In this document: piece by piece, positions 55,909 through 64,000 of the stretch
Layout: the number at the start of each line of letters is the position of its first letter
Position numbering within the stretch: the first letter of the stretch is position 1
Source of the DNA: Gracilaria vermiculophylla
Lineage: Eukaryota > Rhodophyta > Florideophyceae > Gracilariales > Gracilariaceae
DNA length: 64,000 bases
Assembly: GCA_019155205.2 (NCBI GenBank)
Contig: JAHNZQ020000181.1
Coordinates: forward strand, 1,061,977-1,125,976
Direction: 5' to 3'
Position numbers and translations under genes: made by a program
The notes under the pieces: generated by a model
The model's database searches: none
Seen by the model: only the letters and a program-made list of their open reading frames with translations
What the model was told of the DNA's origin: nothing

Positions 55909-56915
55909 TACTATTGTTTGTGCAACTCCGCTAAAGCATCATTGGAAATCATTTAAGGAATTGTTGCTAAACCCCTTCCGTTAACACTAATATCGTTTGG
56001 CTGATGACTGTGCTTTGTAGCGCTATCAAAGACCATCAACACAGTCACTGATCGGGTTGCGTTTGTTGGTTTTGCCAGCACGAATACAGCTATAACCAAT
56101 AGATTCGGAAGCGATCATTCATTGCCAGAAGAGCGCACAAGGCGAAATGTATAGAAATAGTATATGTGCTGAGTTCTCCAGGTATTAGGCTGAGGATGTG
56201 GCAAGAATACTGGCGCTGACAGATCTCGAGATCGTGTAGAGACGGAAGGGATCTCCACAACAACACAGCCAGGACCCAGGCATGTGGTAAACGAAATGCA
56301 AGTGCCAGCAGGCCCAGTGGCGCCCGTAAAGACATCACTGGATTCCAGCTAGGATCCAGCATTGCTTCTCCCCTAAAGACCAGTTTTTGATACGAAGGTA
56401 AAGAAATGCTGCTATCATCTTGGCTGCAACCAATGACGGTAGCGACAGCTAGCATGAGGGTCGTTCTCGATGCTCAGCGGCCAGTCAAAATAAGGGTTGC
56501 ACCCATGGCACACCTTCAACAGTGCCTTGGAATCCGCCTCCTGCCGATGCGTTCGTTCGTTGCTGCCTTGATTGAGATAACCATTTGTCAAACGAAGCCC
56601 CACGCTGTCCTAAAAAAAGCTGCCCATGTGGCCTATGCCCTTTCCTTAAAGGCTGAAGGGCATTGAACAAGTGCAGGTGCGTGTATCTGTTCAGTACGAA
56701 CATTGACGTGGAATGATTTCTTGTCTGCTTTAGGGCACAATGGGGTTATACCCGTCTAAACAGTTTGAGTGGAGCTTTCTCTGACGTCAAGAATGAAAGC
56801 TTCAATCTCTTAGGACAGAAACCACCAGTTGCCAGTGTTCGTCTCCAACTGAAACTCTTCCTCTTTGCCACATTCTCACCTCGAGCAAAAAGCTGGTTCT
56901 TAATCATACCTCAAC
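55909..56915. other. Shared upstream region of the two vWA genes
   Basis: About 1 kb between the divergent genes. It holds frames on both strands up to 121 codons (minus 56090-56455 begins with a signal-like MLAVATVIGC) but no motif. No TATA box comparable to that of gene 1 was found for gene 2. Confidence 0.4.
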
Positions 56916-57683
56916 ATGCTCGACAAAACTCATCTGCACCACTTCATTTTGGTGGCGTTGCTCCTCTTCACAAGCTTTGAAGGCTCTGTGTCGACCCACC
57001 CAGTGCAAATCTCTCGAGAAGAAATAAAGACCTTCAGAAGGTGTCAAATGGCATTACAGGATCACAGGAAATTGCGCATATGTTTTGCAATTGACGGAAG
57101 CGGTTCGATAGACGGGCGTGAATTCAATTTGCAGAAACGTTTGATGTTGGACGTGACATACGCTCTACGAAACTCATTTGAAGTGAACGCTGCTGCTACA
57201 CAATATGGAATTGTAATCGATGAGATATCGCCGTTGAACGACTTTATTGGTGCCGACGGTGAAGAGCGTTCTGCAGATGACAGTTCTGATGACCCGTCCT
57301 TCACGGAGTTGGTAAGAGGGGAGGAACAAATTGGATCGCATGAGACGTTTATTGCGCCTGGTTTGCAATACTGCCTTGCAGAGCTTACTAAAGACGGAAT
57401 CAACGAAGAACAGAACGTGTCAAATGTAGCTGTTATAATGGGTGATGGACGAAGTACATTTGGAGACATGGAAGAAGTTACGGGTCCGGTTGGGATCGCC
57501 GAAACGTTCACCCAGGTCGGTGATGTGTTTGTGATCATGTTGGGACGAGGTGGTGATAATATACTTCCCAGGCTAGTGGGTGAGAATGAGGCGCATATCA
57601 CGGTTGTTGAAGACGTCGGGATCGATGGAGCTTTTGGTGAATTAAGGAATGAGATCGTTCGAAAGATCTGTAATCTGTTGTGA
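56916..57683 (+). CDS. Secreted von Willebrand A-domain protein 2
   Basis: 255 codons from ATG 56916 to TGA. Signal peptide (HFILVALLLFTSFEGSVS, residues 9-26). vWA domain with DGSGS at 60-64, Thr 144 in TFIAPGLQYC, and Asp 177 in GDGRS: a full MIDAS. Relative to protein 1 it has an acidic insertion around residues 112-135 (DGEERSADDSSDD). Identical runs such as TFIAPGLQYC and EISPL show the two are paralogues. Intact and intronless. Confidence 0.85.
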   Translation: MLDKTHLHHFILVALLLFTSFEGSVSTHPVQISREEIKTFRRCQMALQDHRKLRICFAIDGSGSIDGREFNLQKRLMLDVTYALRNSFEVNAAATQYGIVIDEISPLNDFIGADGEERSADDSSDDPSFTELVRGEEQIGSHETFIAPGLQYCLAELTKDGINEEQNVSNVAVIMGDGRSTFGDMEEVTGPVGIAETFTQVGDVFVIMLGRGGDNILPRLVGENEAHITVVEDVGIDGAFGELRNEIVRKICNLL

Positions 57684-58778
57684 GAAACTGCAGATGTGTG
57701 TACCACAGCGGAATATACCGATGTATTATGAAAGAAAACTATGCATAGGAGTTAGGAAACCCACACAAGTCTTAGACTGCCATTAAACAAAACACGGTTT
57801 GTGCACCGATTCATCAAAAGGGTTCGCGTGTACCGGCAATGTACTTACAGCCCAGGTGAAAGGTGTCACTTGGCGTGGCGGTGTGAACATCGTCTAAGGT
57901 TGTCAACTACTCTTCGATGGAATAAGCGGCTTTGCATGGCGTTCTGTGGTGTTGGGTAGTAAGCAGCCCGGAACAGTTGATCATTATGTTTCAGTGAATG
58001 GCTTCAGTGGCATGGAGAGGAATCCTTGTTGGGAGTAAAGAGCGTACGGAAATACGACGGAATCAAACGCTACGACAAAGCTCTTTATTTGTCCTCGCTG
58101 CTGAAACTCTTGTTTTGCCCCATCTCGAGAACGGACGACACCACGTTCTTTAGTATTGCATGGGTACAAGTCTTACCAGTACCGGGAAATCGACAGTATA
58201 CCGTGTTAAGAACTATGTGCAGCAAAAGTGAGCCGTCAGCAATCGCAGCGAAGACAGTGCAATGCTGGTGCACTCATGCGTTGAGGAGAGAAGAATCACA
58301 GATCTATGCTGCGTCCCGTCCGACAACCAGAATCGTTCTGTGCGATTGATAGAGAGGGTGGCTCTCGAGTCAAACGCAACTCAATATCTACAGTTAACTC
58401 GAGTTGACACACAAGCGAAAGGGGTGGCAAGTTTTCGCGTTCCACCAATCAAAATGAAGCAACAGCTTGTTTGTGGTGCGGGTTACGCGTTCGCACTCAA
58501 AATGGATTGAACACATTGACATTGCGTGCATTGCACGCAGCTATGGAATATTTTGATTGAAAAAATGTTACACCGTGACTCTTGTTTTGGTTGGGCCCGG
58601 TAGTCAAATTTGGTCGTTTAACAATGTAGATGTCGTAATACTCTCCTCGCTACTCTATTCGTGCAGCATCGTCCAGGCTGTGTAACTGTTCTACCTCAAA
58701 TATGTCCTGTTGATGACGCAGGCTATGCTCTTCCCCCCCTCCTCCCCCTCCCCCGCCGCGTGTGCATGTGCCGCAATA
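57684..58778. other. Intergenic, no gene seen
   Basis: Frames up to about 107 codons without motif. A polypyrimidine tract (ccctcctccccctccccc) lies near 58736-58754. Confidence 0.5.
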
Positions 58779-58932
58779 CCAGCCAACATTCTCAATCTGC
58801 ACGCCGTGCTCACCTCCTCGCACCACCTCTACATGGTCATGGATCTGGTCACCGACGGCAAGCTCTTTGACCCTGTCACCGCACAGGGCCACCTCTCCGA
58901 ACCACTCGCGAGGTTTTACTTTCAGCAATTGT
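58779..58932 (+). pseudogene. Protein-kinase fragment (CAMK/SNF1-like subdomains IV-VI)
   Basis: About 51 codons read ILNLHAVLTSSHHLYMVMDL, VTDGKLFDPVTAQGHLSEPL and ARFYFQQL. This is the middle of a Ser/Thr kinase from the hinge (MVMDL) through the GGELF-like motif (here DGKLF) to the helix before the catalytic loop, most like calcium/CIPK/SNF1 kinases. No ATP loop before it and no HRD after it, so it is a lone exon or a pseudogene scrap; it is flanked by a polypyrimidine run and unrelated DNA. Confidence 0.75.
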
Positions 58933-59307
58933 CACGCTTACAAGGTATTCCTCGTTGACGACGAAAAAGTGCAACCGTCGATCCCCATCATGAACGCATT
59001 TAGAGATTAGGAAATGCTTTCGCATACCCCAACTGGTTGACCCGTTGAGTGTAGCACGCATGCGGCCCAGGACATCTGAAGTCATCTTGGCAAACGAGAG
59101 CATATTATGGCTCTGGTCACCGAAAACATCGCTGAATAAGGTGCCATTAAAATGACGAGTACAGTTCGCGTCAAAAGTATAAGGCCGTTCATTTTGTGAA
59201 TTGTTGATCACAATGGGCACGTAAATTTTTAATTTCGAATACATTATAGGCAAAAGACAGCAAACACTATCCACAATGATTTGGATAATATCAAAGTAAA
59301 CTGACAA
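58933..59307 (-). CDS. Unrecognised ORF
   Basis: Part of a 143-codon minus-strand frame whose left end overlaps the kinase fragment. It reads protein-like in the middle: NMLSFAKMTSDVLGRMRATLN, STSWGMRKHFLISKCVHDGD, RRLHFFVVNEEYLVSVTIAE. No family was recognised; it could be part of a further transposase or of a broken host gene. Confidence 0.3.
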
Positions 59308-59376
59308 TCAATAAAACGCTATTTTTGAGCATTCAAAAGTACAGGACTTATTTGATAAAGCAAAGCTTGCACTTCA

Positions 59377-59526
59377 TTAATCGCTCAATACTTTCTTTTT
59401 ACCCCTTGGATCAGTGAAAACAGCTACATAGCGACGCTCCATGCTGTCATTGCGAGTCTGCAGTGTCTCATCACCTATAAGGCCTAGAAGTTAGGCCAGG
59501 TAAAAAAAAGACGACAGGAGTTGAGG
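59377..59526 (-). repeat. Leader-like segment left of the copia 3' LTR
   Basis: On the minus strand, after the primer-site motif, cgtcttttttttacctggcctaacttctag aligns with the leader of the right-hand element near 63966-64000. It is followed by a 21-codon frame (MERRYVAVFTDPRGKKKVLSD, from 59442) that does not match that element's gag. Confidence 0.5.
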
Positions 59527-59539
59527 GCTTCTGATACCA
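59527..59539 (-). promoter_or_regulatory. Primer-binding-site motif after the copia LTR
   Basis: The minus strand reads TGGTATCAGAAGC, the classic copia-type site complementary to the initiator tRNA-Met 3' end. It sits directly beyond the 3' LTR, where a 5' LTR would normally place it. Confidence 0.65.
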
Positions 59540-59697
59540 ATGGGTGTGTACAAAGGTCCTCGCTATATAGAGGCAAAATAACATACGTGAGCATAAGCTA
59601 GTCTATTCTCACTTAAACAAATACAAAATACAAAACAAAGTCTCACAAAAAAGTAGAAACTCGAAAAGGATGATACACGCACTACAAAGATTCAAAG
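59540..59697 (-). repeat. 3' LTR of the right-hand copia element
   Basis: Bounded on the inside by the purine tract gaggaggga (minus strand, just after the last codon) and on the outside by the primer-site motif. About 160 bp; contains tatatag near 59573. The exact ends are uncertain because the 5' LTR is outside the window. Confidence 0.55.
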
Positions 59698-61261
59698 TCA
59701 CTGAGATCCCTCCTCGAAAAAGAAGTGAATAACAAGCAAAGCGTCGCGATGTGAATGGAAAGCAGCGGCAGTCAGAGACTTTGTGAATATGTCGGCTTGA
59801 TTCAGTGCTGATGAGACATGTTTTATCGAAACCAAACCATTTTTCAATGCATGCAACACGTGATGATGTCGGATTTCACTATGCGTAACCTTGCGCATTC
59901 TAAAATCAGTCTTTTTTTCGTGATATAGCTCCGACGTTGTCTTGGTATAGTGATACAGGGTGGGCAGAATCAATGCCAAGATCTTCGATGATATTCTAAA
60001 GCCAGCAAAATTGCTTGATGTATTCAGAGAGCGCATAAAATTCTGCTTCTGTTGTAGAAAGAGCGATCGTCTTCTGCAGCCTTGAGCTCCATATGACGGG
60101 TACATCCCCAAGGCAGACCACGAATCCACTCCTTGAGCGACGTTTGTCCAGGTCCTGACCCTAATCAGCGTCGGACCATGCTGATACAGCTGTGGAGCAT
60201 GCGCGCGGAATCAATAATCCATAGTTGACGGTTTTGATGAAATACAGTACTGATTTCTTCATGTAGTGCCAATATTGGGATAGCGGGTTGGATACAAATT
60301 CTTCCGGCATTGAAACAGAAGCATCGAAGTCAGTTTTCGTCCGTATGCTCAAAAACGACATCAATCCAAGCACCTCTTTGTAAGGAACGGTACTCATAGA
60401 AGTTAACTCAGATTCAGTTCAAACAGCCACAGCATTATACAGACGATGTGTCCCTGGCAACGAATAGTCTGATGGCAGAGCGTTTTGCATTTTACACATG
60501 CGGTTAAGCTTTTCAATTAAAGGACGTTGATGCAAAATGATTAATTCTGGCTGTTCATCAATGGAGACTCCCAAGTACAAGTCCGTTTTTCCGAGATCAG
60601 ATATATTGTACTGCGCACAACGCTGCTTCTTAACCCATTCAGTGAGATGAGTTGGTAGAAAAATTCTCAGATCATCCACATAGGCCAGAATGTGGACGGG
60701 TTCTTGGCCAATTCTCTTGAGAAATACACAAGGTGCTGATTCAAGGGACTCAAAATCAATTTTATGGAGAAAAGCCGAAATGTTCTCAAGCTAGAGTTGT
60801 AGAGCTTCCCGTGTCCCGTACAAAGACTTGACAAGCTTAACCACACGTCCATCAGGCTCATCTACATCATTAATTGTGGGGAGTTTGAACTAAACTAGGG
60901 AGTCTGTAGGCATCCTTGCATGAAGAAAAGCACCTTTCACATCGATGTGTTGGTGATTCCAATGCAGGGCAGTAGCAACAACCATCATCACCCGGAATAT
61001 TTCAAAGTTTAAAACTGGAGCATACAACCTGCTTACATCAGAAACGTCTTGGAAGTTTCCTCTGGCAACAAGGCAGATCTTGAAACGAAGAGGCTGTCCA
61101 AGATGGTCGCGCTTCACACGGAATATAATTCCAGAAGGAATAGGTTGACCATGATCTGGAGATGCTTCCGCATAGGTTCTAAGAGAACGAATTGTCTCCA
61201 ACTCGGCACGTATGGCTTCCATCCAATAATGTGCTTCACGAGATGACATAGCCTGTTTCAA
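59698..61261 (-). pseudogene. Right copia RT / RNase H
   Basis: RT: SREAHYWMEAIRAELETI, FKICLVARGNFQDV, IDVKGAFLHARMP, SLYGTREALQL, HILAYVDDLRIF (YVDD intact), DLGKTDLYLGVSID. RNase H: TAVSAWSDADXGQD, IALSTTEAEFYALSE, SEIRHHHVLHALK, LNQADIFTKSL. At least five stops, mostly in one frame per block. Confidence 0.88.
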
Positions 61262-61339
61262 GGTGGGTTCGTCTGAAGTGCTAATTGCATCGGGTAGAGC
61301 AGGAACTGTATTGACGGCTTCATTCTCGACATCAGACAG

Positions 61340-62609
61340 TTATCTTCCAAGATCTCGGTCATACGTGGATGGCTTGGTGGGACAGAGTGTGAGTCCGCTC
61401 AGAATACTGGATGTAGAACTACTGGAGTCATCCTCGGTTGTTCTTGTGGAAGCAGATCCATTGTTATGCGAAAGAGCGAAAGTGACACTATCTTCATCTT
61501 CAGCATCGCTAAAGTTTTGGCTGGTTTGATGGACGTCCGTGCTGATGGTTGAATGCGGAGAAGTACCGTGAATGAGACTGAGGCCTGGAAATTCTTTTTC
61601 AAGGAAACGAACATGTTTGGTGGTAGTTGTTCCTTGGTTAGTGAGTATGATACACATTCTTCCACGAATATGTCCAGGATTGATGCCTTCAACGAGTCTA
61701 GTTTCCATTTTCTTCCGGGTGTCAGGGTTTTTTTCAACAATGGAACGGCAGCCGAATGTGCGAATGAGTTTAAAATCATTTGGAAGCTTTTCAAAGAGTT
61801 GGAAAAACGGAATATGACTGGTGCTGTGATTATTCTTCACATTATTGGAGAGCACGACATGGCGAAGGGCATCAGAACAGTATGACAGTGAAAGGTGGGC
61901 TTGTTGTAAAACATGCACGAACTGGTCCCATAGGAATCGCGATGTTTCTTTCCGCCAAACCATTGGATGACGGAGAATAAGCAGAAGAACTGGTGATTTC
62001 GAAACCGTTCCACTTTAAGGCCTTTTGGGGTTTGAAGAATTCTGATCCTCCATCTGAATGAAGCGAGAGAACAACATTTTGTGATTGGCGCTCGAACCAG
62101 TTTACGCATCCCAAGACTAAATCTGAGGCATCGCTTTTGCGAACAAGTGGTGCAGAACATAGGTAGCGAGTAAACCCATCAACAATCACCATGTAGTAAG
62201 TTCCTCCGCTGTCTGACTCAGTACCCACATAGGTTATATCCACATGCAGATGACCAGGCTTTATTGCGGAAGTGACAGAGCCGTTGAAACAGCGACGAAA
62301 ATTTCCTTGTACGCAAGGGATACATTCTGGAGTTCGATTCCTTATCAAAGGGATTATTTACTGTTGAAGTAGCTTTCGTACTTCTGTGGTACTGGCGGTG
62401 TGTCCAAATCGGTTATGTCAAAGCAAAACATCTTGTGCAGATATACTTCTCGTCAGTTTGTAAGAAACATCCAGTTCCTGGAGATCTTGCTCAGGTCCAC
62501 CGAGATTGCCTGTATCATTTTTGGATAAAGGAACATTTAATACTGATTCCGTGTCTACATTGCCCCCGAAACCAGAGCTTTCCGCAATGTCTTGTACACG
62601 AGCAATCAA
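61340..62609 (-). pseudogene. Right copia integrase
   Basis: Zinc domain: HNRFGHTASTTEVRKLL, then CIPCVQG. The Trp expected before HNRFGH is TGA (near 62414-62416). Core: LHVDITYVG, LHSDGGSEF and NGLAERNI supply D, D and E. The GKxPY-like target-interaction part and a Ser-rich linker (DDSSSSTSSILSG) follow to 61340. Confidence 0.85.
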
Positions 62610-63864
62610 TGCGGACGTTGCTTGTGACGAATTTGGAATCGTTGTTGAAAATGCATTTGGAACAGTCCGTTGGAATGTAATTCAGTCCGCCTGAAATGCG
62701 TTGTGCACTACCAATTATTCTGAGCCTGTGCGTGAGATCAATAATGTGGGCGACGTCTGAAAGGAATAGAACATCTAGTTGCTTGGCTGTAAGGGCAGGT
62801 ATCGTAAGAAGATTCATGGCTACATCCGGTAAGAACAGTGTGTTGCTCAAGGTGGCTGTTGTGTTTGTTCCATCATGAGACCAATTTACCGGCATTGTCC
62901 CTTTCTTAGTAGCAGTAATCTCGGAGGTATCTCCTAGAGCTACTGGGACGTTGCAAAGATTGTATTCTTCAAGACGCTCTGCTGAAGATGTCAAATGGGC
63001 AGTAGAGCCAGAATCAAGCATCAGCAGGTTCCCTGTTGATGTTCTGACCGTCATTGCATACGTTCCCGATGCAGCAGCACGATTGATAGACTTATCATTG
63101 TTCTTAGATCCCTAATTATTCGTGCCTCCGGAGCAAGTTTCTTTTGGAGCATCTTCTCGGAGTTTCAGCCGATGTTTTGGATTCAATGGATTCAGAAAGC
63201 ACCGGAACGGTACATGATTGTCTTTGCTACAAATAGCGCACTTGGGACGAGCAGCAGCTACTCACTCAGTTTTAAACACTCCCAAGATTCTGACTTCATC
63301 CAACAAGCGCGCTGCGACATATTCCCACGTAGTTTGATAAGAAGAAAGTGTTTTAATTGCGGCACAAACGGGACAAAGCTCAGAGGTGGAAATAAAAGAT
63401 ACCAGAAGAGCAACCGAGAGCTCATCAGGACGTTTTGTGTCCATTGCGGCTAGTTGATCGATAATACCAGCCATCTCATCAAAATGGCGGCCCATGTTTT
63501 GTTGAGTATCAGATTATCTCATGTTAATTAACACACTCATTTTAACAATGCAAGATGCTGGGGTGGTAGACGCGAAATTGTCGTCTAACCTTTTCAGCAT
63601 TTTACATGTATTACCAATGTCGCCCTGAACTACACGCAGGGCTTCATCCGAAAGAGCAGAGACAATTATACCACTAGCTTTTTTCTTATTGAACTCCCAT
63701 TCGGCTCTCTTGTCTTCATCTGATTTGAAGGGATTTCGACTCTGGCAAGTACCTTCTCCAATTCCTTTCGCTTGCAAGGCAGACTCTATTTGAAGTCGCC
63801 ACAATTTATAGTCACGCTTCTCTTCGAACGGTGTGACACGGATCTTACTTCCTTCGGAGTCCAT
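62515..63864 (-). pseudogene. Right copia gag and protease
   Basis: ATG 63864 (MDSEGSKIRVTPFEEKRDYKL). One frame reads through the UBN2-type gag (WRLQIESALQAKGIG, DDNFAST) with TAA at 63514 and TGA near 63260. It then gives a perfect CCHC knuckle, CAICSKDNHVPFRC (63199-63240, CX2CX4HX4C). Further on, LLMLDSGSTAHLTSS (about 63010-63030) is the protease active site with DSG intact. The same frame over 1.3 kb with only substitution-type stops is mild decay. Confidence 0.88.
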
Positions 63865-64000
63865 GATATAGACTGATGTCTAGAACTTGAAGTGAACAGT
63901 GTTCCGAAAGCTGTCTAACAGTTGAAAGGGGTAGATCGGCGACGTCTGGACCCATAACCTTCTAGAAGGTAGGCCAGGTGAAAACAAGACGTTACAAGTT

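Larger units (their letters stand above)
59540..64000 (-). mobile_element. Ty1/copia element, minus strand, runs off the right edge
   Basis: Order on the minus strand: leader, gag (from 63864), zinc knuckle, protease, integrase, RT, RNase H, 3' LTR. This is the copia order (integrase before RT). Many stops, few frameshifts. It is a different family from the copia element at the left edge. Confidence 0.9.

Noticed and set aside
55909..56915. Secreted small protein on the minus strand at 56090-56455
   Set aside because: Only a signal-like start. The body reads no better than alternative frames and there is no stop-free support beyond 121 codons.
58720..58770. Polypyrimidine tract as a splice acceptor for the kinase fragment
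   Set aside because: Possible, but no matching upstream exon was found and the following subdomains are missing, so no gene model could be supported.
1..64000. CRISPR array, rRNA, tRNA genes, bacterial operons
   Set aside because: No regular short direct repeats with spacers, no rRNA-like conserved blocks, and no convincing cloverleaf noticed. tRNA detection by eye is unreliable; a tRNAscan run would decide.

Overview
This is a repeat-dominated stretch of a nuclear eukaryotic genome. It holds chromodomain-type Ty3/gypsy and Ty1/copia retrotransposons, Tc1 and PIF/Harbinger DNA transposons, host genes that look intron-poor, TATA and AATAAA signals, and one 100-N assembly gap. The mixture fits a florideophyte red alga (something like Chondrus), but that placement is an inference from repertoire and gene style. 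No organelle, rRNA or bacterial-type operon is visible.

Layout: 1-1472 is the 3' end of a copia element (RT/RNase H plus LTR). 2036-2690 is an unrecognised broken reading frame. 2976-12190 is a decayed 9.2-kb chromovirus on the minus strand (copy A). A second copy of the same family lies at 41019-51436 (copy B). Both carry a long reading frame antisense to gag-pol between the integrase and the 3' LTR, which is the most unusual feature here. 12.8-18.7 kb holds LTR scraps, a broken DUF6818-like (Myb/SANT-related) gene and a broken Harbinger transposase. 19139-24607 is a different chromovirus on the plus strand (element C). Three Tc1-like DD34E elements lie at 25737-27015, 36717-37950 and 39412-40699; the middle one contains the gap. 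51440-52440 is an older gypsy remnant abutting copy B. 52824-53728 is a second, different Harbinger transposase. 59540-64000 is a minus-strand copia element that runs off the window.

The best candidates for working host genes are: a 1440-codon intronless gene (31480-35802, minus) encoding a protein with membrane segments at its N-terminus and Sel1/TPR-like repeats at its C-terminus; two head-to-head paralogous genes for small secreted von Willebrand A-domain proteins with complete MIDAS motifs (55061-55795 minus, 56916-57683 plus); and a possible type II membrane protein (28684-29397). A protein-kinase fragment (58779-58932) and a terminal-exon-like fragment (35936-36169) are gene debris or isolated exons.

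Every transposon coding region seen carries stops, frameshifts or lost catalytic residues. The window is therefore a transposon graveyard with a few host genes between the wrecks. Positions of stops, motifs and LTR ends were read by eye; similarity statements come from direct comparison within the window or from recognition of well-known family motifs, not from database searches.
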